A stretch of DNA of 64,000 nucleotides from Agrypnia vestita (GCA_016648135.1 JADDOH010023055.1:1-64000); one strand, 5' to 3'; numbered from the stretch's first letter, positions 1 to 12,075 are shown. Program-made: numbers and translations. The notes: a model not told the origin generated them from the letters alone.

Positions 1-1938
1 GCGCACGGTAACACTCACTGATTGGGACCGGTTGTCTGAAGAGCACATCCCACTCGCGCCATGTATGCGCAGACTACGAACCGGTCCCTTGGCCCCGACG
101 GCACTGGCCACTTCTTGCTCGATGAGGGTAACCGTCGATCCCTCATCGAGAAGCGCGTGCACTTTTAATTGCCCGCGGGGGCCACCCACCACCACTGGAA
201 GAACTTTGAGGAAGACATATTGTCTGCCTCCTTGGCCACTCGTCAGGCCCACTGTATCACTGGTTGCTGGTGCGGCGGCTGCAGCATTCGTCGCACCTGG
301 GCCGCCAGTCTTTGGCGCCTTGCGCGCCGGTCCTCCAGTTGATGGTCCAAATCTCCCGCCGCGCCTTCCATTGTGCGGCGGGTTGTGGTGCCTTGCTCCG
401 TGTAGTGTGTGGTGGTGGGGTTCACGGCAGCCCTTGGTACCACATGGTTTGCTGGTACATCTTGATGAGTGGTGGTTCTCTTTCAGGCAATTCCAGCATA
501 CCTGCGTTCGTCGCACAATATTCCATCGTTCTGGCAGGGGTCTTTTCAGGTATGTGTTGTACACACGTAGCCAGGTGGTGCTTTGTCATGTGGCACACTG
601 GGCACGTTTCCTGCCGTGGTTTCGGGCGGCGCTCCTCGTCCACATTGTCCACGCTCATATGGTGGACCTGTCCTCCGCGGTGGTTGATCGCCCTTTTTGA
701 TCGGCAACCTACATGTTGAGCTGGTCGCAGTAGGCCGGACAGCCAGTCCGACAAGTCTTTCACTGTAACGTTCACGTAATCGTTTCTTCGGTTATGCAGC
801 CATATTAGACGCGCCGCCAATGGTAGCTTCTCTACCATTTCTGTTAGTAGCTGAGGTGAAGTGAGGTATTTGGTGTCGAAACCTCGTACTGTTGCCACCA
901 CATTTCGTATTGTGATGGCATAGTCGCTCAGCGCGTCCGTTGGTGCGTTTGCAGGTATCGGGGGGTGGCGGCGCACCTTTTCCAACATACTTTCTATGAT
1001 GTCGGCTGCATTCCCGAAGCGATCTTGCAATGATTGCATAATCTCAGCTACGTTGCTAGGGTCCACCAGTAGCGGCGCAACGGCTTCACGAGCTCGGCCC
1101 TTCAGGGCAGACTGCAGACGGATCAGGTTCTCCGCCGTGGACAGCCCGCACAGCGTTGTCGATTGCTCGAACTGGGCGGAGAAAGTTGGCCAGTCGTATG
1201 CATCTCCACTGAAGTTGGGCAGCTCCTTCGCTCCTGACTGCCGCGCCAGGATTGCTGATACCTGAGCAGCTGGGTTGCTCAGGGCTGTGGTGTCGGCTTG
1301 TCGATTCTTTTGAAGCACCTCCTCTATGATGGTAGTCAGGGTTTCCTTTGGGTCCCGTTGGTTGAGGACCCATTCCCTGGTGAAGGTGCTTGGTTCTGGC
1401 ACGGCACTGCTGGTGGAAGCCCGCCTAGTCCGGTCCTCCTCGGATGTCGTGACGGTGGCACCCCTGGGTGGGCGCCTGGCAATGGCGCTATCCAAAGGGG
1501 CCCTGCAGGGTCACCATGGTTGTCCCGGCCTGCCCCGGGTGGCCCCATAGCTGGGGGTCCAGGTTGATGTTGGTTCTCGAACGTCGGTCCCTTTTCAGGG
1601 CCATCATCTCTCGTCCGGCTTCCAGCACGAGAGCCCTCAGGTGGGTGTACGTCCTCGTACGTCGAGATGCCGGCCGCTGCAGTGGTTGTCAGCCTCGCTC
1701 CAGTGAGGCTAGCTTGCCGCGGTTGCTGCTGGTTGGCTTCAAGCATACGGACCAGTGTGTCCGTATGGCGGCGCTCCCTGCGCAGCTCGTCCCTCAGACG
1801 TCGGATGGTGTCCTCGGTCGTGGATGACCGATAAGAGCCACGGTCTGACACAGAACGGGTCCGCTCTGAGGCCGGTGGCTCCCCTTGGTAGAAGTCGTCT
1901 TCCTCCATGCGTCCAGGTCTTTCTCCAGACTGCGACAT
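1..1938 (-). pseudogene. Bel/Pao gag-protease coding region, broken by frameshifts
   Basis: The polyprotein packages element RNA and supplies the protease. The ATG used is at 1938, just inside the primer-binding site. The N-terminus is charged and Ser/Arg-rich. After a frame change near 1500 comes a capsid-like DUF1759 domain (about 1250-850), then a CX2CX4HX4C zinc knuckle at about 563-604. A second CX2CX4HX4C knuckle at 457-499 lies in a different frame, and the frame that leaves it continues open to position 1. That frame contains an aspartic-protease core reading L-L-D-E-G-S (about 135-152); the family usually has D-S-G or D-T-G, so E is unusual. One of the two frame changes could be programmed gag-pol frameshifting, but two breaks make decay or a read error more likely. 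The plus-strand ORFs across this stretch are shadows. Confidence 0.75.
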
Positions 1939-1958
1939 CTTGAGCGTCGTACAGGATC

Positions 1959-1976
1959 CCCGGCTCGATAGGACCA
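1959..1976 (-). other. candidate tRNA primer-binding site
   Basis: The minus strand begins TGGTCCTATCGAGCCGG directly after the LTR. It is close to the complement of an insect tRNA-Tyr 3' end (from memory), with one extra base. It lies 2 bp inside the proposed LTR end, as expected for minus-strand DNA priming. Confidence 0.5.
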
Positions 1977-1978
1977 GT

Positions 1979-2480
1979 TGTTCCGTACAGAATACGCGAA
2001 GATATGATGCGCAGGTCTCCCGTACTTGGCTCGTAGAACAGACCAAGACTGTACAGCGGTAATCGTAAACCCGCTGACAGTGGTTGTTCTAAATATTCAC
2101 AAAGGTGAATTATCCGGTTGCAAGTAGTCCAGTTGAAGTTCCAAAATCCAAAAACAGTAGGTAGAGCAGAGGTCAGAGGTGTTGAGTAAAAGTCAGAAGA
2201 AGTGGTCCAGACGGCGTATAAAGCACAGAACGGAATGAATCTGTACGCCGACGGAAGTTTAATTTATACACAAATTTAATACCTCCCGGCTTATTTCCGG
2301 GAGCCAATCACAGAGAGTTTTTATCGCGCGTTCGCGCCCGCGAAATTGTCTAAAAAATAGCTCGGAAAGTTTTATTTACAGAATTCAAAAATTATTTAGA
2401 ATTTTTACGCCACCCCCCCGGGGTTTTCATCACGTCATTTACATGGTGCTATGTCTTGCTTATAGCATGACGTGATTGCC
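1979..2480 (-). repeat. 5' LTR of the Bel/Pao element (outer end uncertain)
   Basis: The inner end reads TGTTCC on the plus strand (ends ...CA on the element strand). A TATAAA on the minus strand lies near 2262-2270 and a CTCCCGG/CCGGGAG hairpin near 2285-2311. A second inverted pair (CACGTCAT / ATGACGTG, about 2431-2475) may mark the outer edge or flank. No 3' LTR is in the window for comparison. Confidence 0.4.
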
Positions 2481-5239
2481 TGGACCCGCAAGACCGAAGT
2501 TAATTTTTTATCAAAAAATATATACCGATCGCAGCGGTATTTGCTCAGGAAAATTTCACAATTAAATTTATAAAATTTGTTAACTATGATTTATACATGT
2601 TTGTTAATGCAGTTTATAAAGAGCCCACATGGGTGTAACTTTTGATATCAGTTTTAGTTATGTACAATAAAATTTCAGTCATTTATAAATATTTCAAAGT
2701 GGGTCGCAAAAAATTAATTTTCATTTATTTTTCAGGTGCGCCCCTGACAAGGTAGGTATGTAAAAACATGTAAAATGGGTAGATTCTTATGCAAGGAATT
2801 CAACAAAAAATATTTTAAGTTGATCCGGCTGTTGTAGCGTCTGTAAGACAGTTTCAAAGTTTTGACTGAAAAATGACCCTTATCGACATTGGACCACTGC
2901 TGATAGTGGTTACGTAAAAAATGTGAAAAATTTTACTTTTTTATTTACATGATTTTCTTTTAGATTTTAGTCTAAATGGCTTTGTTTAGCAAAAATATTA
3001 TGGTTTGATACCAATTTCATTGAAAAAACCCTTGTTTTTCGTAAATATAAGAAAATCAATTTTGGGTCGAAAATTCTCGTATTTGTTGGTACAAATACCG
3101 TTTTTCGGTGGCTGTCGCGCCCGGGACCTTATTAGTGATGAGCCCCGTCGCTAGGCCTATAAAACACTGTTAGTTATATGTAGATTTCTCCGAGATCTGA
3201 CAAGATATGGCTTCGCGACTTATCGGAAACAATCGGTCTGCAGCCCGTTTTTCCTTCGCATACCAACTCTCTGTCCTCGGATACATATGTAGAAATATTA
3301 AACAATATTTCGTAATTCTGTCTGTCAGGCCATACAGTTAGCCGTAGGAAATAATATTTCCTGTATCTGTCTTTCCGCCATACAGTTGGCCGTCACTCGG
3401 AAATATTCAATAATATTTCTTATATCTGTCTTTATGCCATACAGTTGGCTACACTCACCACCCCGGTCTATCGCAACAGCGATTTTCTCGTTTATTGAAA
3501 ATAAACATGTGACAAAGTACATTCATATATGTCAATATTTAGGTTCTTACAATAATATGTAATAATTTAAACATGTCACAACTATTTTATTTTCATAAAT
3601 TTTCATACATAAATTTGTTCACAAATTTATCAAAGCATAGGACCCGTCTTTACGGTCCTCAGGGTGGTGATGACGCACCGGCGTCCTGCCCGGTCGCCCG
3701 TGAATAAGATGACGTCACAGGTCCACCTTGATCGGTGTCCGCAGCGAGCCATGGAACTCGGCAATGTCATCTTCTTTGAGGAGGCTCTTTTCAGGGCTAT
3801 CATTCATCCTGTCCGTTACACAGATGAAGTCGATATTTCTATTCCAGAAAAAATGCTGTTGCGTAAATTAAGCGATAAAGCATTTTCTCTGTCGCTAAAT
3901 ACGACTCGTCAAAGCTTTATATTAGAATTCTTTAAAAAAAGTGATCAATAGCTCTTCCACAGACTTTTGATGTATAATATAATTTTGTATGATAACATAT
4001 TTTCAATTTTTTTTTTTGTTTTACTTCGGAAAATGCCTCTCTAAATATCTACTATAATCCGAACACTTTTTACATTTAAACGGGGAATAAATTATTGATG
4101 TTCGGCTTATCGAGGCCCAGCTGTTTTTTTTAATTTTAAATGTAAATTTATTGTGATCTCTTATTTTGCAATCGTTAGGGGGACATTGTCGAAGAATTTA
4201 AAACCTATATAACTAAAGAAATTTTGGTTTGAAAGAAATTAAAATTTTGGTATGTTAAGTTTTTCTCGTGATCTAATAGATCGAAAATATGATTTATGTT
4301 TTAATTTTTTTTAAATGGATAATCGAAATTTTTTGTGTACCTAGATCTATTAGTTTTGTACTTTAAATTCTTTATAGAGTTGGGCATTTGAATATTAATT
4401 TGTTTTGTTCAGAATTATTTTTATAATCATTTTTGAGTTCATTATTTCTAATTGTGATATTGAAGTTTGGTATGCTCCTCCCCACCCAATAATAAGGTGA
4501 TGTATTATTAATTTTAGATTTTTAATATATTCTTTTTTTTCGTTGCCTTTTTATTTGTACACCTGGCAAAACTGTTTTTACAATTTAAACGCAAGGATTT
4601 CATAACAGTATATGTACATTTCATTACTTAATTGTCCTTAACTTATAATATAAAACCACAATATTAAAACTTTTATGCTTTTAAGTATCCACTTCACAAA
4701 TCACTATTTCTTACGTGTCATTTTTTTTTTTGTCCCTATACATTTCAAGACTACCTGATAATAACAATCTACGTCTACAAATTGCTAATTTTCCCTATCC
4801 CAAGTAAGCAGTTTTGAAAGGTGAAAAATCTAGAGATGGGTTTATAAAGAACAGAATTGAATCCAGAATTCAGATGTCTTCTTTTAGCCATATGAATCAG
4901 TTTACATTTATTTTATTACTTAAAAATATTTTTTCAGGTCTAATAATGTTAAGTTTTGAACTTTAAAAATAGTGTATGTTTTATTGCATTCGAAAAGAAA
5001 TAAAACATACAGAAACCAAAAAGAATATACAAACATAAAAAAATGTAACTGAAATTCAAAAAAATATATCAGGACCGATAGAGGTCCAAAAGTAGTACTG
5101 ATATAAAAACAAAATATCTAAAAACTTCATACAAATAAGCAAATTTCAGTACCCCTTGTGATAGGAAATAAAAAAAAAAAATTATTCATTGCCTGGACAC
5201 CCTATTATTATTAGTTTGAGATTAGTGTCATCCCCACCA
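2481..5239. other. AT-rich stretch without a recognisable gene
   Basis: I see no coding region I can support. A 95-codon plus-strand ORF at 3664-3951 has no family resemblance and no splice or promoter context. A short tandem repeat sits at 3293-3450; the rest is AT-rich with homopolymer runs. The piggyBac left terminal repeat should lie in the last few hundred bases but I could not identify it. Confidence 0.5.
3293..3450. repeat. three-copy tandem repeat, about 50-56 bp
   Basis: Three imperfect units start at about 3293, 3349 and 3401. Each runs from AAATATT...AATATTTC through TCTGTCT to GCCATACAGTT(A/G)GC. The units have diverged in length (56, 52 and 50 bp). Confidence 0.75.
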
Positions 5240-5884
5240 TAGATAACATGATCCCCACCCTCGACGTCTGATTTTATTGCACCAGATGCTGCTGTTCCAT
5301 CGGCGTTGCTGAGCCACCAAATGATTGTTTCACCAGACACAAGATCAATAAAAATAGGTAACGACGTCTAAACACCTATTGGACAAATGTTAGTGACAGA
5401 AAAAATAATCTTAAAAGGAATAGAAAAGCGAGGTTGTCCTGCCTATAAGTGGAGCACTATACCAGCAGCTCCACATCGAGTACCTGCGAGAGATATTGTT
5501 CCCTACTTACCAACGTAGATATGCTGGAACTAAAGGACCCTTTCGCTGTTCTATATCTTACTTCAGTAAAGAAAGACAACCGCGTTGTGTGGTGTCTCTG
5601 GCAGTGAAAATCAGAATGCAGTAATGTCTAAAGAACGCTTCAAATTTCTAACACATTGTTTGTGTTTCGACGATGGTGTGACAAGAAATACAAGGAAAGC
5701 TTTAGATGGATTCGCGCACTTAAGAGAAATTTGGGACCATTTTACAAAACAGTGTTCCAATATGTACCGTCCATCTGTAAACTGTACGATTGATGAACAA
5801 CTTGTTGGGTTTAGAAAGAGGTGCAAATTTAGAAACTATCCCGAGCAAACCCGACAAGTACGGATTGAAGCTGGTCTTGTTAAG
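5240..5884 (+). pseudogene. piggyBac-like transposase, N-terminal half
   Basis: The frame around 5431-5520 reads like the conserved region before the catalytic core of piggyBac/PGBD transposases. The next frame (5585 on) carries M-S-K-E-R-F-K-F-L and then T-I-D-E-Q-L-V-G-F-R-K-R-C-K-F-R, the family's hallmark DEQ/FRGR region. The K-Y-G-L-K motif that should follow is in another frame, so a frameshift lies near 5840. The coding sequence stops inside the codons after K-L-V-L-L, where an R1-clade element has inserted; it resumes at 11,785. The cut-and-paste transposase is dead. Terminal repeats and TTAA duplications were not found. Confidence 0.8.
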
Positions 5885-6601
5885 TTGGGATTTCGGGAAG
5901 AGGGCAGGCGTCAATATAAATACGCGTAGGTAACTTCTAAGCGATGTATATTCTCTTATAAACCTAGACGTGTCTGTAGTGTTGCTCCGCGCTCGTCTGT
6001 TTTTCAAATCCTTCGAATCACCAGTATATTTTTGACCATCGCCGAGTGAGGACGTGTGAACATTCCTTTTTTGACAGTGACAATAGGTATATTTAGTTTG
6101 TGTTCTGTGAATAGGTATTTTGAATTTTATTCTTGTGAAGTGGACAAGTAGGTATTTTGAACTCTCTATAGATAGGTATTTTGTTTGTGCAGCGTAGTGG
6201 CTAGTGCACATGAGGGGTTTTTCCGAAAAATTTTCCGACTTTGGGTCGATTCCCTAAAAAGTCGGAAAAGCTCCTTTGCTATTTTGCAACTTTGTTATTT
6301 ATTGACATTTTTGAATTTTGACTTTTGTATCGTATTCCCTAGGTCGGAAAACCTAGGGAAAATCGAACTTGTATATATCTATCTATTAAGTTTATCTAGT
6401 TATAAGTGTACAAAGATTTTTTAACATTTTTGCATATTCAAGTACGGATTCCGATTCCCAAGGTTGGGAAACCTTGGGAAAACACTGTTTGTTCTGGTGT
6501 GTACATAACAGGAAAAGCGCTACATCGAACTTTGTAACGGATAGAGATATCGTGCAAATTCTTTCTTTTCCGAACTCACGAGGTCGGAAAAGCGAGGAAA
6601 A

Positions 6602-8011
6602 ATGGCGGAAAATCCGGAAAATTCTGACCAGGAATTTACCGAATCTCAGGTACTGACTCCTGAAAACATAAGGCTTGTTATGACAATTCTGGATTCAGCT
6701 GTCAAGGCCAGCGGTCAAAGGTCGGTCTCATGCCCGAACATTTCTCCACAACAAGAACGGGGACCAATGCAAGAGGAGATAGAAAAGGGGAAAAGGAGGA
6801 AAAGGGACAGGGACGAATTGACTTCTATGGTACCAATCCCCTTTAGTCCGATTTCTATGGACGCACTTGACGAAACTTACAACAAGGCTCGTTCAGTATT
6901 TAAAGTTCTGGACGGCATTATGTGTGAGGATAAAGCCCGTCTAAACATGGACCAAAAATGTCGGCTTGTCATATGGACTTAATGGCTATCATATGTGAAC
7001 AAGCGACCGAAAACGCCAGACTAAAGGGAGCCCTGGACGAGAGCCGTCGTGGAAGAACTGAATGGATCGACTCATTGGAAGATATCAAAAAGATGGTCGT
7101 AGGAATGAAAGATAACCTGGTGGCACATCATGTTCCAGAGAATGCGGGATCATCTTCATATGCGGCTGTGGCAGGTGGCTCGAGAAAACTAATGGTATTA
7201 GGTGAGGAACGCGCAGCAGGGTATTAGGTGAGGAACGCGCAGCAGGCCCACACCACCGACAGTGATCATATATCCCAATGAACCGGAGGGAAAGACAGCG
7301 GAAGAAACAAAGTCATCACTGATGAAAACATTAAAGCCAGTTGAAGACGGCTTCCAGCCTGTAAAAGTAAGACGCGTGAGAGGTGCAGGGGTCCTAGTAG
7401 AAACTACTACAAGAGCGGGTATAGATGGAATTATAGCGGCCAGGCCTCGTCTTGAGAAAGAAGGCTTCAAGATTGTAGAACCCAAAAGAACACTACCGCG
7501 AATTGTAATCTATGATGTTCCTCGTCACTTAGACGAAAACAAAGTTTTAGAAGATATGTACTCGTCAAACATCGAAGGACGATGTGATTTAAAGAAAGAA
7601 ACTTTTATATCAACTACAAAACGTGTATCAATGTTTGGCAAAAGAGACGGACAATCCGTACACTGCATTTACACAGCGCTCCCTGAGATAAGAAAAATAC
7701 TAATTGATGCTGGACACTGTTTCTTGGGTTGGCATGCGTGTCGCGCCCGCGACTACGTGGGAGCCACGAGGTGTTATAAGTGTCACTTATATGGCCACAC
7801 AACTAAGGGATGCAAACAAACAGTTTTTTCGTGTAAACATTGCGCACAAGAAGGACACGAGGTGAGCGCGTGCACACGGAAAGGCGATCCCCCAAAGTGT
7901 GCCACATGTTGTAGATTTAAGAAACCAGGGAACCACCCAACCGGTGATCGATCGTGCCCAGCGTATCAGGCGGCAGTGGATCTAGCGGTCAAAATGACCA
8001 ACTATGGCTAG
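6602..8011 (+). pseudogene. R1-clade ORF1 (gag-like nucleic-acid-binding protein), frameshifted
   Basis: ORF1 proteins bind element RNA. The ATG at 6602 opens an acidic N-terminus with a basic K-R-R-K-R patch. A frame change near 6960-6980 shifts to the next segment. A 26-bp direct duplication (7194-7245) breaks the frame again. The last frame (7246-8011) has the conserved central region and three cysteine motifs near its end: C-Y-K-C-x4-H-x4-C, C-K-H-C-x4-H-x4-C and a C-A-T-C...H...C variant, the three-knuckle arrangement of R1-clade ORF1. The stop at 8009-8011 overlaps the ORF2 ATG (8004) by 8 bp in another frame, a normal R1 layout. Two lesions make this copy non-functional. Confidence 0.85.
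7194..7245 (+). repeat. 26-bp tandem duplication inside ORF1
   Basis: GGTATTAGGTGAGGAACGCG plus CAGCAG is present twice with no spacer. 26 is not a multiple of three, so the duplication alone frameshifts ORF1. Confidence 0.9.
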
Positions 8012-11000
8012 ACCGGAGGTCAGGATCGGGCAGATAAATGTCGCAAGATCGCGCGCTGCATCTCTTGAGATGCAGCGGGTGATCCAAGATATGGATTTTT
8101 CGATCTTATTAGTGCAGGAGCAGTACACTTTCCGTAGTAAATCCCCCGGGATTGAGGCGCTGCTTTTGATGGTCGAGGAGGGTGTGGACCCGGGTGCGGG
8201 GGTTCTAGTCGATACTAGTCGACTGAAACCGCTGTACTTGGCCCACCTCTCCGATAGACATCGAGTGTGTGTCTCCGTCGTGCTTGAGGGGACTGAGGTA
8301 TACTTTATCTCTGTCTACTTCAAGTACGGCGATCCGGTGGGACCTCATATCCTTTTGCGCCCTTGAGGTGAGTATTTCGCGAAAACGGCGCTATAAAAAT
8401 TATCCAATTATTATTATTATTATTATCCTTGGCTTGTCTCAAATCCTGGAGACCCTGAAAGGGAAGAAAGTAATAATCGGGGGTGATTTCAATGCGCGCT
8501 CCCCGCTGTGGTATGATAATACCACTCAACATGCGGACTATGATCGGAGGATTGCCGTTGAGGAGTTCATAGCCGGTTACGGCTTGAATATCCTCAACGA
8601 ACCAGGCAATCCTTCGACTTTTTCCAGCCATGCAGGCGGGGAGAGTAACATTGATATCACCCTTTGTACGGACAACGCACTGGGGCTGGTCGGGGGCTGG
8701 AGGATACTGGAACAGTGGAACAGTGGGTGTCATTAACAGTGATCACCGGCTAGTGTCCTTTGGTCTCTCCCTAGCCCCGTGCTGAGCGCAAGGGAAGGAT
8801 GGAAGTTCAAATCCAGGAATGCGGACTGGGAAGCATTTGAGATTATTTTGAAAGATGAACTGCGTGATATATATCAGAAAGGAGCGAGGAACCCACTGCT
8901 CGTTGGGGAGCATCTAAACACTGCGGTTGTAAGGGCGGCTGACCTAGCTCTGGGGCGCACCCGACCCGGCAAACCATTTAAGGCCTGTTGGTGGACTGGG
9001 GAGCTGGCTTCGCTTCGTGGTGCCTATCGAAGGGCGTACCGGAGGTGTGGGGCTGTCCGGCGGGGTGTGGCTTCTCTCACCGAGCAGCTAGCTCTGCAGG
9101 AAGAGCTCCGTACCACCAGGTGCGCCTACTCGGTGGCAATCCGCGAGGCGAAGCGAGCCTCCTGGAGGCGGTGGGTTACAGATGTTGGTAATGCCGATCC
9201 CTGGAAAGTCACTGGACTCATCAGGGGGGGAGGGAGGGGTGCCGCATCCCTTCTGTCCGGGATTCGTCTCGAAGAAGGGTTGACGATTGATCTTCCCTCT
9301 ACTCTTGATGGGTTCCTTGAGAAACTTGTTCCTCTGGAGTCGGTCAGTGGGGAGTCGGACCATCACCGGCAAGTCCGTGCGTTGGCCCGGCTCCCAAATG
9401 GTATTATGCTCCGTGAGTTACAGGACCCGCCACCAATAACGCGTGCGGAGCTGGAGAACGTCTTTCGATTGTTGGGGCCTACTAAGGCTCCTGGGATGGA
9501 CAAGATTACCGGAATAATCGCGAAGAATGTTTGGAGAGTTGCGCAAGATGAGGTTCTGTATGTGATGAACGAATGTATGAAAGTGGGGAATTTCCCTGAA
9601 GTATGGAAGCGTGGTGCGCTCTGTATCATACCTAAGGGGAACAACAAACTGAGGTCTGATCCAGGTGCGTATCGCCCGATCACACTCCTTCCTGTCTTCG
9701 GGAAGGTATTTGAGACAGTGATACGTAACAGGCTTGAGGTAAATCTCTCGCCTCCCTGCGAGCGTCAATTTGGGTTCGTCAGGGGTATGTCTACGGAGCG
9801 AGCCATGATGTTCATGCAAGAATGGATAAGAGGAAATAAGGAGAAACATGCTATGGGGGTATTCTTGGACATCTCAGGGGCTTTTGATAACGCCTGGTGG
9901 GAGATGATCCTCACCAAGCTGAAGTTGCGGTGCTGCCCGAGGTATCTGTTCGATCTTATCGTAAGCTACCTTGGGGAGCGTTCCGCGACCATAAGTTATG
10001 GGGGGATGTCGAGCACCAGGCTTACCAACATGGGGTGTCCACAGGGCTCTGTACTAGGGCCGACGCTGTGGAACATTTTATTTGATGACGTTCTCCGGCT
10101 TCCGCTACCGGTGGGCTGTTCAATAGTGGCTTACGCAGATGATGCTCTGCTGCTTGTGTCCGGACGAAGCCGCTTAATGCTAGAAGAACGGTGTAAAAGA
10201 TCGCTTGAATTAATTGTGGATTGGTGCGTAAGAAATAAGTTGGCTTTGGCGTCGAACAAAACAGTAGCAATGATGTTCAGTAGTGCACTGAGTCGACAGA
10301 GGAACCCGGTGGTGAAACTTGGCGACAATACTATTAGATTCGAGCGCTCGGTGAAGTGGCTGGGTGTTACCTTTGATACCTCGGGTTCCTTTCTCGCTCA
10401 CGTCAAGGCGATTTCGGATCGGGCGAGGGATTTCTTCGCCTCTATGAAACGATTAAGTGTCTCGGATTGGGGAATACGGTCCCCAGCTATGCGCCTAGTG
10501 TACAAAGCGACATACGTGGCTCAAATCACGTATGCCGCTGAAGTATGGGAACATAGATTGGGGACTGCGGCGGTTGCGGGTGCGTTGAACAGAGGTCAGC
10601 GGGTACCTCTTCTTGCGCTGACGGGGGCCTATCGAACTGTGTCCGGTGCCGCCCTCCCAGTGCTGGCGGGGGTGCTCCCTGCGGACATTGAGGTGAGGGA
10701 ATCATCCGCCCGAAAACGGCTGAGACGGGGCCTGGAGGTCTGCTACTTTGGCAGGACCATCAGGCCTTCGGACACAGAGCAGTTAAGGGCATTGGGTCTG
10801 AGACTGAGAGAAATTTCATATGAGATTTGGCAAGAAAGATGGGACACGGCCACAACCGGAAGATGGACATACTCCTTCTTCCCGAGAGTGGCCGGAAGGA
10901 TGAGGGTAGAGGATATTTTCCGACGCTGGACCATTATACGGTGCAGTTGCTATCGGGTCACGGAGAGTTCAAGTCGAAGCTTTTTGATCTTGCACTCTCT

Positions 11001-11237
11001 GCTGACCCGTGGTATGTATGCGGCCGTGTGGCCCAGACGCCGGAACATATCCTCTGGGAATGTGTGGTTCTGAATGATGCGAGAGAGGATATGTTAGATG
11101 GTCTTATTGAGAATGGACTGATTGTGACAGGAAGCCGACCAGCGAACGACGTCCTGGTCAGTAGCGAAAGGAATTTCGGATGCTTTCGTAGCTTTACCAA
11201 GGTGTGGGTCTCCCGATGGGAGATCTTACGGGGCTAA
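8004..11237 (+). pseudogene. R1-clade ORF2 (endonuclease-reverse transcriptase), broken
   Basis: ORF2 nicks target DNA and reverse-transcribes element RNA onto it. The endonuclease starts at 8004 with G-Q-I-N-V-A-R-S-R and V-Q-E-Q-Y, typical of R1-clade enzymes. A roughly 75-bp insertion with an ATT microsatellite (about 8360-8440) splits it before G-G-D-F-N-A-R-S. The S-D-H-R motif (near 8738) is in another frame from the preceding part. The long frame to 11,073 holds the RT: K-A-P-G-M-D, F-L-D-I-S-G-A-F-D, P-Q-G-S-V-L-G-P and the catalytic Y-A-D-D near 10,132. A frameshift near 10,900 moves the C-terminal H/C region (H-I-L-W-E-C) to another frame that stops at 11,237. At least three lesions. 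Confidence 0.9.
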
Positions 11238-11784
11238 TGTGATAGCTGCGGTGGGAGAGTCTCCCCCCGCTGGATGCTGCTTTTCTTAGAGGTTCGATAT
11301 CTGCCGGTCTTGGCTTCGTGGCTGCAAGTCGCCTTTTTCATTGTTTTAATTTCCGTGCCGTCCCTTTTTCTTTATGTTTTCCCCGAATTGGGGGAGGTCT
11401 TTTTATTTATTTTATTTTCATGAATTATTTTTTCATTTACACTCAACTGCAACCGACATCCACTGCCGCCGCCGTGGGAGATGTCTTGTCAAAATTTTAT
11501 TTTATTCTGTTTTTTTTTTTATATTATTAATCTTGTTTATATATTGTTATGTTATGTATTGTTATGTATGATGCTAATAAAGATTATATTCTTGCGACGG
11601 GGGCTGTGAACGGTTGTGTTTGCGGCCGTACCCCCTTGCAAAAGGTTTATACGACCCGAGCGAGGGAGCATGGTCCTGCAGCATTGTAGTTGAAAAAAAA
11701 TGTCAACCTGGAGACGATTGAGTAGGACCGATATGGAAGCTTTTGCTCTTAGAACGGTCCTGGGTAAGCGGTGGGTACCATTCA

Positions 11785-12075
11785 CAGTCCTGTTGTGCGA
11801 TTCCTGTAATCGGTAAGTTATTCTTAGGATGCCGTACTTCGGAAAAGGTACACCAAACGGAAACATACATCTTGCCGAAAATTTTGTGGAAAAATTGACG
11901 AAGCTTATTCATGGCACAAATATCAACGTGACTGCCCCAAGAGGGGGAAGATGGAAGTACTGCTGTCCAACATGCACCACGAGTCAGCCATAGCCAAGTG
12001 GGAAACCTGAGGCCATTGAATACTACAACTCTACAAAAGCAGGGGTCGACTCTGTAGATCAGATGTGTCATAGTT
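11785..12075 (+). pseudogene. piggyBac-like transposase, C-terminal part
   Basis: This continues the transposase interrupted at 5884. The first codons (V-L-L-C-D-S) complete the K-L-V-L-L of the left half. Y-F-G-K-G-T, L-A-E-N-F-V and I-H-G-T-N follow, then L-L-S-N-M-H-H in a second frame and K-P-E-A-I-E-Y-Y-N-S-T-K-A-G-V-D-S-V-D-Q-M in a third; the last is a strong PGBD family motif. A block of the catalytic domain appears deleted and there are at least two frame changes and stops. No cysteine-rich C-terminus or terminal repeat was recognised. Confidence 0.8.

Larger units (their letters stand above)
1..2480 (-). mobile_element. Bel/Pao LTR retrotransposon, 5' part, running off the left edge
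   Basis: Read on the minus strand, the order is LTR, primer-binding site, gag, zinc knuckles and aspartic protease, which is that of a Bel/Pao LTR retrotransposon. Reverse transcriptase, integrase and the 3' LTR would lie left of position 1. The gag matches the DUF1759 family of this group by its F-S-G-D-x3-W-x3-F core and following helical region. The outer LTR end (given as 2480) is a guess; the inner end at 1979 is better supported because a tRNA-like primer-binding site adjoins it. Confidence 0.8.
5885..11784 (+). mobile_element. R1-clade non-LTR retrotransposon, nearly full length, inserted in piggyBac relic
   Basis: It has a 5' UTR of about 0.7 kb, ORF1 with CCHC knuckles, an overlapping ORF2 with apurinic-like endonuclease and reverse transcriptase, and a 3' UTR. 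The 3' end is fixed by similarity to a second copy on the minus strand (45,893-47,000): both end in a GGACCGATATGG-like block, AGAACGG, then GTGGGT(A/C)CC.TTCA. The flanks are the two halves of one piggyBac codon run. A degenerate duplication (GGTCTTGTT at 5873 versus AGTCCTGTT at 11,785) marks the target. The 5' boundary is good to perhaps 10 bp. About 5.9 kb long, as expected for the clade. Confidence 0.85.

Noticed and set aside
32..719. Long plus-strand ORFs of 222 and 151 codons
   Set aside because: They are antisense to the Bel/Pao gag-protease, whose minus frames show family motifs.
3664..3951. 95-codon ORF as a small gene
   Set aside because: No family resemblance, no splice or promoter context and an AT-rich intergenic setting; chance ORF more likely.
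8360..8440. GTGAGT...ATT-rich insertion in the R1 endonuclease as an intron
   Set aside because: There is a GTGAGT-like start but no convincing AG acceptor that restores the frame, and R1 elements lack introns; more likely a microsatellite-bearing insertion.
5885..11784. R1 element located in an rDNA unit
   Set aside because: The flanks are piggyBac transposase codons, not 28S sequence.
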